Notes under the pieces: model-generated | The model's input: only the letters and a program-made list of their open reading frames with translations | Told to the model about the DNA's origin: nothing | Database searches by the model: none | DNA from: Candidatus Hodarchaeota archaeon | Lineage (GTDB): Archaea > Asgardarchaeota > Heimdallarchaeia > Hodarchaeales > Hodarchaeaceae | Assembly: GCA_016840285.1 (NCBI GenBank) | Contig: JAEOSR010000097.1 | Span: 1 to 64,000, forward strand | Length of the DNA stretch: 64,000 nucleotides | Direction: 5' to 3' | Translations under genes and position numbers: made by a program | In this document: piece by piece, positions 47,987 through 57,500 of the stretch | How the letters are laid out: each line of letters begins with the position of its first letter | Numbering within the stretch: position 1 is the first letter of the stretch

Positions 47987-49663
47987 TTGAAAAATGAGTT
48001 CCAATGGTATAAATCCTGGCCTAAAAATGTAAAGAAAGTAATAGATTATCCCTCTATTACACTCCACAAGCATTTTGAAGAAATTGTGGAAAAGAATGCT
48101 GATTATCCCTTTTTATCAATTCTAGGAATGAATTATTCATATGCAAAAGTAGATGAATCAGCAAATAAATTTGCTAATGCCTTAATTGGTCTTGGTGTTA
48201 AGAGAGGTGATAAGATTGGCCTATTTAGCCCAAATATTCCTCAATGGCCGATTGCATTCTTTGGTATTTTAAAAGCTGGTGCAACAGTTGTTCCTATCTC
48301 TCCCCTCTTAGGAAGTGAGGATTTAAGACATACAATTCAAGATTCTGAGATAAGAATGATGGTTGCATTGGATTTATTATATCCTTCATTGAAAGAAGTG
48401 TGTATTGATTGTCCTGCAATGAAAAATATCATAATTACCTCTCTAGGAGATTTATTAACTCCAGTTAAACGTTTTTTAGCTAAACTTGTTCGAAAACTTC
48501 CCCCTAGTCCTCCCTTACCTGAAGATGCTCTAAATATGCATCAATTAATTGAGCAACATGAACCCCTTCTTGCTTCAATAGAATGTGATCCTGATGAAGT
48601 AGCAGTATTGGCATATACGGGTGGAACAACAGGAACCCCAAAGGGGGCTATGCTCACACATCGTAATATTGTTTCAAATATGTTTCAAGCTCGTGAGTGG
48701 GCGATTACATCACATCCGGAGGGGATTCATAAAAAATTTATGGGAGCTGTTCCATTTTTCCATTTAATTGGGTTAACAACAGTGTTCCTTGCAACTGCGC
48801 AGTTCGAGAGTACAGTCTATTTAATTCCCAATCCTCGTGAATTTGAATCTATACTGAAAACTATAGATAGAGAGAGAATTAATTACTTTCATGGAGTACC
48901 CACACTGTTTAAAGCTTTGATGAAGCATCCTAAATTTACAAAATATGATATGAGTTCCTTAGATATCATTTTTTCCGGAGGAGCTCCCTTACCAGCTGAA
49001 CTTGCTGAGGAAATAGAACTAACTTTTCCTAGTGCTATTGTGGTTGAAGCATATGGGATGACTGAGCTCTCTCCAATGGTTTCAGCAAATCCTCTTGAAC
49101 GTAATAATCGAAAATTTGGCAGTATAGGTATTCCCATTGTGGATACTGAAATGAAAATTGTTGATATCAATACTGGAGAAGATCTACCTCAAGGCGAAAC
49201 AGGAGAAATCTGTATACGGGGACCCCAAGTCATGAAAGGCTACTGGAATAAACCTGACGAAACAAAATTAACTATTGATGAAAATGGATTCCTTCATACT
49301 GGTGATGTTGGATTTATGGATGAGTCTGGTTTTTTCTTTGTTCGTAGCCGTACAAAAGATATGATAATCGTTTCTGCATACAAAGTGTTTCCACCTGAAT
49401 TAGAATCCATGGTTGAGAAAATTTTTCCTCAAATAGAGGAGGTTGCCGTGATTGGTGTACCAGATGAATATCAAGGCGAGTCTGTAAAACTACTTGCGGT
49501 TTTAAAGGAGGGGCAAACACTGAGTGAAGAGAAAATGATAAATTTACTTCAAAATAAAGTTGCAAAGTATAAAATTCCGAAATATATTGAATTTCGATCA
49601 TCTCCACTACCAAAGACAGGAATAGGGAAGATTGATCGAAAATTATTACGATCAGAAAATTGA
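47987..49663 (+). CDS. Long-chain fatty acid:CoA ligase (AMP-binding)
   Basis: A 558-residue adenylate-forming enzyme that activates a fatty or other carboxylic acid to its CoA ester. The P-loop-like motif YTGGTTGTPKGAMLTH lies near residue 209, and EAYGMTELSP, HTGDVGFMDESG and the catalytic Lys near the end (LPKTGIGKIDRK) are all present. The TTG start is supported by GTGAGGT at about 47974-47980. It follows the photolyase by 34 bp. Two PlsC-type acyltransferases are encoded nearby, so it may supply acyl chains. Confidence 0.93.
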   Translation: MKNEFQWYKSWPKNVKKVIDYPSITLHKHFEEIVEKNADYPFLSILGMNYSYAKVDESANKFANALIGLGVKRGDKIGLFSPNIPQWPIAFFGILKAGATVVPISPLLGSEDLRHTIQDSEIRMMVALDLLYPSLKEVCIDCPAMKNIIITSLGDLLTPVKRFLAKLVRKLPPSPPLPEDALNMHQLIEQHEPLLASIECDPDEVAVLAYTGGTTGTPKGAMLTHRNIVSNMFQAREWAITSHPEGIHKKFMGAVPFFHLIGLTTVFLATAQFESTVYLIPNPREFESILKTIDRERINYFHGVPTLFKALMKHPKFTKYDMSSLDIIFSGGAPLPAELAEEIELTFPSAIVVEAYGMTELSPMVSANPLERNNRKFGSIGIPIVDTEMKIVDINTGEDLPQGETGEICIRGPQVMKGYWNKPDETKLTIDENGFLHTGDVGFMDESGFFFVRSRTKDMIIVSAYKVFPPELESMVEKIFPQIEEVAVIGVPDEYQGESVKLLAVLKEGQTLSEEKMINLLQNKVAKYKIPKYIEFRSSPLPKTGIGKIDRKLLRSEN

Positions 49664-49830
49664 GAGCTTTTATTGTACTAGGTTGAGATGAATTCCTAAG
49701 TAACAATCTTAATTTGATTGTGAATCATGCAAGAATCTAAAGATGTCAGGTTTCCGTAAATCACAAGTGATTAAGTACTATTTTGAAGAAAGGAAAGAAA
49801 TAACCTGAATTTTGAAAAAAAGGAGAGGGA

Positions 49831-50658
49831 TTAAGCGAAAATTAAACCCATAAACACGAGCCAGGCTAAAGCTGATTTTGCTACTAAGCTCAAGATCTGA
49901 TACCCTCTTTCACCAAACAAGTAATCTTTCCAGGGTCCGATTCTTTTATATTGAAGGAACATGTTAAGAGCAAAACTGTTGAAAAAGATAAAATACATCA
50001 CAATTGCTACATACACGAATGTTGGAATAGCCTGATCAACTCCTAAATCAAAACTTAGAAAAGTTCCAAGTATCACAATCCATGGCATGATTCCAGCAAT
50101 CCAACCAAGGTTATAAGGCAGCCAACTTGTCTTTTCAGTATATTGATTGTATTTTTCCATTAGTAAGCCAAACATATTCATCAAGAAGTTTAAAACGAAT
50201 ACTAAGCTTAGAACCCAGAAATCTAAAATTCCGAATGCCAATGAAATGAAAATGATCATCACGGAAGAACTAAATGAATATTCCCACCAGCGGATTGGAT
50301 TCATCTTTTTCTGTAGATTTTTAACATACGAATCATTTAACGGATATGCAATCAGAAAATGCGCAATTGCGGACATTAGAAGGAAGCTTGCTAATAATAT
50401 TCCAGCAACGTTTTCAAACGCAAAGAACACTTCAGGTTTTGGACCAAAGATCGGTTTCGTTCCAGTTAACTCTTTGATCACTAATTTTGATATATAGATG
50501 TCAACAGAAAAATTTTTAATTTCGTCTATGAAGAAGCTGAAACCAAAAATTAATATACTTTGTACTAAATGTAATATCGCCATAGCAATATTGAACTTTT
50601 TCAAATAAGTTGTACTAATAGAGGACGTTTCCCCACTTTTAAACGTAAATTCACTCAT
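49831..50658 (-). CDS. Heliorhodopsin
   Basis: A seven-helix retinal protein of 275 residues from the ATG at 50658. Heliorhodopsin hallmarks are all visible: YLKKFNIAMAILHLVQSIL in helix 1, RWWEYSFSSSVMIIFIS in helix 3 with the counterion-type Glu at about residue 126, PWIVILGTF, FNSFALNMFLQYKRIGPWKD, and the retinal Lys at about 261 in SLVAKSALAW. The N terminus is cytosolic in this family, unlike type 1 rhodopsins. Heliorhodopsins do not pump ions as a rule, and a sensory or enzyme-regulating role is debated. A TATA-like element 24 bp upstream suggests a leaderless transcript. Confidence 0.96.
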   Translation of the reverse strand: MSEFTFKSGETSSISTTYLKKFNIAMAILHLVQSILIFGFSFFIDEIKNFSVDIYISKLVIKELTGTKPIFGPKPEVFFAFENVAGILLASFLLMSAIAHFLIAYPLNDSYVKNLQKKMNPIRWWEYSFSSSVMIIFISLAFGILDFWVLSLVFVLNFLMNMFGLLMEKYNQYTEKTSWLPYNLGWIAGIMPWIVILGTFLSFDLGVDQAIPTFVYVAIVMYFIFFNSFALNMFLQYKRIGPWKDYLFGERGYQILSLVAKSALAWLVFMGLIFA

Positions 50659-50674
50659 TTTCCTCAAACCTTAT

Positions 50675-50690
50675 TTTAAATATATTTTAA
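50675..50690 (-). promoter_or_regulatory. TATA element of the heliorhodopsin gene
   Basis: On the minus strand TTAAAATATATTTAAA is centred about 24 bp before the ATG at 50658. That is the archaeal TATA-to-start distance, so the mRNA would be leaderless or nearly so. Inferred from spacing only. Confidence 0.5.
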
Positions 50691-50850
50691 GGCAGATTGA
50701 TTTTTGCATTAATATTTTCGTATCATTTTTTCACAATTTTTTTGGTGGTTACCTCATTAGCTGAAATCGTGTTTTAGTAGCATTTGAAGTGCAATAAGAT
50801 AAATTAGAAATAAATGAGAGATTAATTCGTCAATCTGTTAAAGCTTGATC

Positions 50851-51309
50851 TTAAAATCTATAATTTTCAGGAAATCCCCATTCTTCGATTTTATTGAACT
50901 TTTCCTTTTTTGATCGGAAGTGTACCCAAATCTGTGTCCTGTCAAGAAACGGGTGAGCAAGAAAATACTTCTGATCACCATATCGAAAAGCTTCTAGCAC
51001 TAATGGTAACTCTTTACGAAAAATTTTATCTCGAAACTTTAGGGTACCAATTCCACCACTTATTTGACAATAGACGTGGAGTGAATATACTTCTTCGGTT
51101 TTCAGCCATTCTGCCAATACCTCATCGCGCATTATTCGTGTTTGCCATCCTTTCAGCTGTTTTTTGTTAAATTCATGTGCAATGGTTAAAAATAGATCAC
51201 CAGTCCGATCTGAATGTGTCAATGTATAACAGCGAGGAATTAGGGGGGAATTGGCGGTTGTTGGGGGTAAAATCGTTACATTTAGTTTATTAGGGTTCAA
51301 AAGGCTCAA
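50851..51309 (-). CDS. Stay-Green (SGR) family protein, Mg-dechelatase-like
   Basis: A 152-residue protein matching the Stay-Green family along its whole length. Landmarks are LNPNKLNVTI, RCYTLTHSDRTGDLFLTIAH, RIMRDEVLAEW, LHVYCQISGG, FRKELPLVLEAFRYGDQKYF and IWVHFRS. Plant SGR removes Mg from chlorophyll a, and bacterial homologues also have dechelatase activity. His32, Asp34 and Asp62 are present, which I recall as the functionally important residues in a characterised bacterial homologue. No photosynthesis gene is nearby. The protein is encoded just upstream of, and in the same direction as, heliorhodopsin, 183 bp apart. Confidence 0.93.
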   Translation of the reverse strand: MSLLNPNKLNVTILPPTTANSPLIPRCYTLTHSDRTGDLFLTIAHEFNKKQLKGWQTRIMRDEVLAEWLKTEEVYSLHVYCQISGGIGTLKFRDKIFRKELPLVLEAFRYGDQKYFLAHPFLDRTQIWVHFRSKKEKFNKIEEWGFPENYRF

Positions 51310-51487
51310 GTTAAAACCCAGCTCCCTTCAGTATCTAATCAATGGATATGATGATTAAAATTAAAACAGTTTAATATATATATTCTTTCATCTAGGATTC
51401 GTAAGGGTTGCGAATCGATCCTTTTCAGGAAGTTGATTCCAACGGTAAAAATCTTAAATTCATTCTGTATCGCATATAAATATTGAC

Positions 51488-52372
51488 ATGACAAATTCTT
51501 TCAATCGATGGTCGTTTCCAATAAGAGCCTTTTACAGACTATTTTTATCCTTAGCTCCTACTATTCTGAATAATTATTTCGATTTTGAATACATTGGTCT
51601 TGAAAATGTTGATGTAGCACCTGAAGGGACGCCTGTTATTTTTTGCGCTAACCATCGTTCACATTTAGATTCTATCATATTTGGCTGTGCATTAGCGAAA
51701 CCTAATTGGAAAAGACGGTATATGGCTTTTATGGCTTTGGGAAGAACAATGAATGAAAATCCTTTTTTTGGTTTGCTACGTTATCTAGGCGCTTTTCCTG
51801 TGTTTCCAGAAAATCCAGAACCTGCTTTGGAGTATGCATTACAATCTTTGAAATCTGGTTTAGCTTTATACATAAGTCCACAGGGAGGCCGAAGAGCTCG
51901 AAGTACACTTGAAGACTATCTGAATTTACATGAAGAAGGGAGAACAGGAGTCGGTCGGCTGATACTAAGGATGAACGGAGCAGTACCAGTTATCCCTGTC
52001 TATATAAAGGGGTCAGCAGAGGCGTTAGGGGTAGGCCAAAGTATTCCCAAATATAAGGCTAAAGTCAAGATTGTTTTTGGGAAAGCAATGACTTTTCAAC
52101 AGTATTCCAAAGAAATAGGGTGGATGGAGAATGAAGAGTTTTATACTATAGCTCGGGAGATTGTTAATCAAATCATGTATAACATTCGAGATCTCTTGAT
52201 TTCAACAGAGCAATATTTTCTCCAATTTCTTGAGTATTTATTGGGATCAACTATTCATCCTGATACTCTAACAGAGGCCACAATCAAAAAAACCAGAAAA
52301 ATTCAGAGGAAATTAGTCAGTGTTCCCGATAGCCAGTTAAAAAGCTATCTAGAATTCCAAAAGAAAGAATAA
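51488..52372 (+). CDS. PlsC-type glycerolipid acyltransferase (1)
   Basis: A 294-residue 1-acyl-glycerol-3-phosphate acyltransferase-like protein. The catalytic HX4D motif is in FCANHRSHLDSIIFG, and the second substrate-binding block is YISPQGGRRARST in place of FPEGTRS. VPVIPVYIKGS is block IV. Such enzymes make ester-linked phosphatidic acid in bacteria and eukaryotes. Archaeal membranes normally have ether-linked isoprenoids. A short C-terminal extension follows the domain. It starts with ATG 51488 directly after a divergent Stay-Green gene. Confidence 0.88.
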   Translation: MTNSFNRWSFPIRAFYRLFLSLAPTILNNYFDFEYIGLENVDVAPEGTPVIFCANHRSHLDSIIFGCALAKPNWKRRYMAFMALGRTMNENPFFGLLRYLGAFPVFPENPEPALEYALQSLKSGLALYISPQGGRRARSTLEDYLNLHEEGRTGVGRLILRMNGAVPVIPVYIKGSAEALGVGQSIPKYKAKVKIVFGKAMTFQQYSKEIGWMENEEFYTIAREIVNQIMYNIRDLLISTEQYFLQFLEYLLGSTIHPDTLTEATIKKTRKIQRKLVSVPDSQLKSYLEFQKKE

Positions 52373-52455
52373 TGTTATGTCTAGCAAAAATATCCTTTTA
52401 TATGGAGGAGAAAATAGAACTGCCATAATAATTCTGAAACATAGGAGATTTGAAA

Positions 52456-53334
52456 ATGAATGAGAAAGATATCAAGTCACTGGCTGCTATACTCATCATT
52501 TTATTCATTGCTACATGTCTTGCACTCGCTGGAAGCCAGGGAAGCGTGACCATTCTTGGTGGAATACCGTTATTTGCATTTGGTGTTGCTATTGCCTTTA
52601 TAATTCAATGGATTGCTTTCATACCTGCTTATATCAAAAGAACAGAGAAATTCTATGATCTGACTGGCTCCTTAGCTTACAGTACAGTAATTATTTTATC
52701 AGTTGTGATGAGTCCTGAAGTCGATACACGATCTATTTTACTGATGATATTGGTCTTGATATGGGCGATTCGTCTTGGGATGTTCTTGTTCAGGAGAATT
52801 ATGAAAGAGGGTGAAGATAAACGCTTCAAGGAGATCAAACAATCTGGTCCATCTTTTCTACTGACTTGGACTCTCCAAGGTCTATGGGTTAGCTTTACAT
52901 TAGCAGCTGCATTAGCAGCGATAACAGGAGAACACAGAGTGGAATTTGGTATCATTGGATTAAGTGGACTTCTTGTTTGGATCATAGGCTTTGGATTTGA
53001 AGCTTTTGCAGATTATCAAAAGAGTAAATTCAGGTCTGTTCCAGAAAACAAAGGAAAATTCATTAATACTGGATTATGGTCAGTATCGCGCCATCCAAAT
53101 TATTTTGGAGAGATTCTTCTTTGGATAGGTATAGCAATAATTGCACTTCCAACACTTCAGGGTTGGAGATGGATGACATTAATTTCTCCTGTTTTTGTTA
53201 CATTACTTTTGACCAAAGTAAGTGGTGTTCCTTTACTTGAGAAACGTGCTGATGAAAAGTGGGAGGGTCAAGAAGATTACGAGGAATACAAAAAAAAGAC
53301 TCCTGTATTGATCCCTAATCCATTCAATAGATAA
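52456..53334 (+). CDS. DUF1295 / steroid 5-alpha-reductase-like membrane protein (copy 2)
   Basis: A protein of 292 residues with about seven helices, and a paralogue of the gene at 44393. The signature is GLWSVSRHPNYFGEILLWIG near the C terminus, followed by LLTKVSGVPLLEKRA. The ATG at 52456 has TAGGAG at the right distance upstream. It sits between two PlsC-type acyltransferase genes on the same strand, which suggests a role in lipid modification. The substrate is unknown. Confidence 0.9.
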   Translation: MNEKDIKSLAAILIILFIATCLALAGSQGSVTILGGIPLFAFGVAIAFIIQWIAFIPAYIKRTEKFYDLTGSLAYSTVIILSVVMSPEVDTRSILLMILVLIWAIRLGMFLFRRIMKEGEDKRFKEIKQSGPSFLLTWTLQGLWVSFTLAAALAAITGEHRVEFGIIGLSGLLVWIIGFGFEAFADYQKSKFRSVPENKGKFINTGLWSVSRHPNYFGEILLWIGIAIIALPTLQGWRWMTLISPVFVTLLLTKVSGVPLLEKRADEKWEGQEDYEEYKKKTPVLIPNPFNR

Positions 53335-53348
53335 TTTAATCCTCTAAA

Positions 53349-53528
53349 TTAAAATTCTACAAGAAAGGCTATTACAGCAACGATTACCGAAGAGATGACG
53401 GGTAATCTTGTAATTTGAATAGCTTTTCGAAAGTCTCGCTTCAGCATTTCCTCACCAGTAACCTTTATGGTGTCCCCATTTATTGATAAACTATGTGTAT
53501 ATCGAATTACTAATTTCATCCACATCAT
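53349..53528 (-). CDS. Small membrane protein (59 aa)
   Basis: A minus-strand frame of 59 codons between two plus-strand genes. It reads as an N-terminal beta-type segment (KLVIRYTHSLSINGDTIKV), a basic helix (KRDFRKAIQITR) and one C-terminal membrane helix (LPVISSVIVAVIAFLV). The sequence is protein-like with typical codon use. No family was recognised. It is convergent with the DUF1295 gene, ending 15 bp away. Confidence 0.5.
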   Translation of the reverse strand: MMWMKLVIRYTHSLSINGDTIKVTGEEMLKRDFRKAIQITRLPVISSVIVAVIAFLVEF

Positions 53529-53597
53529 CTCTTAATCATTTTATCGAAAAATAATTATAGAAATGTTGAATATATCACTAAATTTGAGGAATTGATA

Positions 53598-54308
53598 GTG
53601 GAACCATATGTTATTCGTAAGAAGCTCGGATTTCGGAGACGATTTATCCACTATTTTCTATTAAATTTGGCTAGATTAATTTTCTGGTTTATTCCTTTTG
53701 AAACGTATGGTAAAGAAAACTTACCCTTTGAAGGAGTACCAACATTACTCACTTCCAATCATTTGAGTCATGTTGACTCTGTATTTACAGCGGTGGCGGC
53801 GTTTCCTGTTAAACGTGCCATTCGTTTTACAGGGGCAGCGGATTTTATGAAAAAAATAATGTTTCGATGGACGAAATACGAGTTGGCTTTTCCTGTCGGA
53901 CGAGGCCCCGTAGAACGAGAAAAGTTCATCAGTAAATCCCTCACATTATTAGGGAATGGTGAATCGGTTGGAATTTATCCCGAAGGTGGGAGGTCAAGAA
54001 CAGGAAAATTTCAATTTGATAAAATCAAAGTTGGTGCTGGATGGATTGCTAAATTAGCAGGTCCTCATACAAAAGTAGTACCTGTCTTTGTGTATGGAAC
54101 CAATAAGATTATCCCTTTCGGAAAATTTTTCCGTTTGAACTTCCACACTCCAATACGAATTTATTTTGGATCTCCACTTGATTTAGATCGCTTTTATAAT
54201 ATGCCTAATAGCGCAGAAACATCGAAAAAGATAACTCAAGAAATTATCAAGGGTATCCTTAGAGAAAGACGGAAATGTTTGATCGATTTAGCTAAAATAG
54301 TGGAATAA
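53598..54308 (+). CDS. PlsC-type glycerolipid acyltransferase (2)
   Basis: A protein of 236 residues with the full LPLAT pattern: LLTSNHLSHVDSVF (HX4D catalytic motif), FPVGRGPVEREKF, IYPEGGRSRTGKF (substrate-binding block) and VVPVFVYGTNKII. It starts at GTG 53598 with GAGGA just upstream, or at TTG 53592. It likely transfers an acyl or isoprenoid chain to lysophosphatidate or a related lipid. Together with the copy at 51488 and the acyl-CoA ligase it points to a bacterial-like lipid path. Confidence 0.92.
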   Translation: MEPYVIRKKLGFRRRFIHYFLLNLARLIFWFIPFETYGKENLPFEGVPTLLTSNHLSHVDSVFTAVAAFPVKRAIRFTGAADFMKKIMFRWTKYELAFPVGRGPVEREKFISKSLTLLGNGESVGIYPEGGRSRTGKFQFDKIKVGAGWIAKLAGPHTKVVPVFVYGTNKIIPFGKFFRLNFHTPIRIYFGSPLDLDRFYNMPNSAETSKKITQEIIKGILRERRKCLIDLAKIVE

Positions 54309-54596
54309 CCACCGATATGAAAATAATCCTTTTCAGGATACAGTTTCTGAATATTTTTCGGATAAACAGAATTTTTCAAAAACATCTGGAAAGAAGTTTT
54401 TAAGACATTGGAATTTATTTATACAATTAAATTCTTGGTATTTCCAGCGACATAAATAAGCCTGAAAATTAATGAATATCTGCCTAACATTTTATGAAAG
54501 ATAGAATCCAGTTCTAAGCTACATCCAGAACTTCATGACGTGTTAAAGAAGAGGAATATAGAATAATAATGAAACTATGAATCGAGTGACTTATAA

Positions 54597-57500
54597 ATGG
54601 GTAATTTTACACGGATAGGAGTAATAGTTGGTCTTTTTCTGTTATTAGGAGTGAATCTTAACAATATAAGTGGATTGTCTCAGATAAATGGGATTGATTC
54701 CAAGGACTCAGGGAATTCAGACATTCTCTCATTAACTAATCAAGAAAGTTATGAGTTTCTACCTGATAATAGTACTTGGACAGATTACCCCATTGATGAC
54801 GATCGTAACGGATATTATGACCATCTTGTCATCAATTTGGGTCCTCCTAAACTATCAGATCAGGATTTAGGTGTCTATGGTATCTTAAATGATAGTGAGG
54901 GGAATTTACTAGGAATTTGTCAACTTTATCCCTGGCAGATTGGAAATGAACTTCTCCTCTCATTTCAAGGCCAACCCATCAATGCAAACGGTGCAAATGG
55001 ATCCTATCATGTTTGGGTTGGAACATTTCAAACTGGATGGTGGTATTATACAGAAGATTATCAAATGCTTTTGTCGTTTGTAACCACTGATTATAATGCA
55101 AGTGATTTCGAGTCCCCCAATGCAAAAATAACAGAGATTTCAGATTACGGGAATGATACCGATACCGATGGGGCATTTGAAGAGATTATCTTTGATTTAA
55201 CAGTCGAAGTTAAAGATCGTGGCTATTACGATCTTGAGATGTACCTTGGACCCTCTGCTCCATTTCCAGACTCAAACCGAGATTTTGTGAGATCCTGGGG
55301 GGGATTCTTGACACCAGAGGATACTACAATTATCGTGATATTTCCCATCCAAGATCACCCGTTTTATCAGATTCAGGGCCCTTTAAATGTAAGCTATATA
55401 ACATTCAAGTTATATGGAATTGATATCCAGTTTTTGACTGATAATCATAAAACCAATTCTTACTCTTTAGCATCTCCTTTAACTTATGCTAATTTAACTG
55501 GTAATTATCGGGATTGGGGAGTGGATACCGATTTTGATGGGAAATTCAACGAGTTAGTTATACAAGTTGAGGTAAACATCTCCCTAGCTGGAATTTATCG
55601 AATAGAAATGTATTTAACGACTCCTGATTACGATCAGGGAGGTTGGAATCAATGGGAATACCACGATGACCATTTGAATGAGGGAGTACATAACGTCACC
55701 CTCTCATTTGATACTAGGATGGTATATTCGCTTCGCTATGATACTTCCTTTATAGTTGAGTCCGTTCGAATTCGAGATGAAGACTACGAGATGATGGATT
55801 CTGCTTCCTCTCCATTTACCACTCGTGTCTACAATTCGACTGAATTCGACATTCCGGCAGCATTTGTAGGCAATTTTTGGGATAAGGGAGTGGACACTAA
55901 TTCTGACGGCAGATTTGATATATTAGTTATTGAGGCTGAAATAAACTTTATACTTCCAGGGACATATTTAATAGAGCTTTTCCTGAAACCTTTTGGGACT
56001 GATAAGGACGATTGGAATCAATGGACGGATCTTAGACAAGATTGGAGTGAAGGAGTCACTAACGTCTCTTTCTCTTTTGATGCTCGCTCTTTTTATTCGC
56101 TTCGTAATGATACTTCCTTTAAACTTGAGTACCTTCAAATTCGAGGCGAGAATTACGAGATGATGGATTATGCTTCCTCTCCTTACACCACTCGTGTCTA
56201 TAATTATACTGAATTCGATTTTCCAGATGCTAGCTTGACGGGGAATTTCCGCGGGCAAGCAGTTGTCAGAGAAGGGGATAACAAATTTAAAGAACTCGAA
56301 TTTGATATAGAAATCAATGTTACTGAAGCTAGTAATTATAGAATCGAGATCCAGATAAAATCAGTTGCAGGAAACTTTCATTTCTGGGAAGAGCATAACG
56401 AATATCTGAATGAAGGTCTTCATTGGATCTCTTCTAGGATTGATGGAACTGATATTTTTCAGAATCGGGCGAATACCCCTTTCATATTAACCCAGTGTCG
56501 GATTATCCATACAGATGACGATTGGTTTACCGTTGATCTAGGGTATTCTAACTATACAACGAGGTCTTTCAACTATACAGAGTTCACTCCCCCAAACGCT
56601 TATTTGACAGGAAACTATTGGGATAGAGGAGTAGACACAGACCTTAATGGGAGATTCGACGAAATCATTATTGATGTAGAGGTTAACGTTACACAAGAGG
56701 GCAACTACTGGATCGATCTTAATTTAAGACCGTGTATCCCCGTCTGGGATTCGTACTTCTGGGGATCTTCTTTCAGTAATGAATATGATCTGGGTATCCA
56801 TAATTTCTCAGTTCAATTATATGTTACTCTCCCCTACTCATTAAGATTAGATACTACGTATGTTATCGAATCTATAACAGTTTATTCAGATGAGGACTAT
56901 TGGGGAGAAATTGATAGAGTTGATCGCCCATATATTACACACCAGTATAGATTCTCAGATTTTGATTTTCCAGAAGTTGTGATGACAGGAAACTATTGGG
57001 ATTACGGGGTTGACACTGATGCTGATGGTAAATATAATTCATTAACAATTGACATAGAGATTAACGTCACTCAATCAGGATCTTACTATTTTGAATGTAA
57101 TATTCATTCCCAATACTGGGAGTATTCAAATTGGGAATCATTTTACAGGACCTTTCAAGAAGGAATTCACAATATTTCTTTTTCTATTGATACTTGGTTT
57201 ATAACCCCTCTTCTTAGTAGCACTTACTTTGTTATTGACAATTTTAGAATTCTCAAGAGGATGATTGATTATAATCAATATCTTCTCGACCGATTAGTAT
57301 CCTCCCTCCAAACTCAACCTTACAGCTCAAATGCATTTGATCCTCCATCAATTTTTTTAACAAACATTTTCTTTGATTATGGTGAAAATACTGATAACGA
57401 TAACGAATTTGAGGAGCTTCACTTTTACATTGGAATCAATGTTACTGAAAATGATACCTATAGAATAGAGTTGGGAGTGGAAATGTCTGTCTGGGACGAA

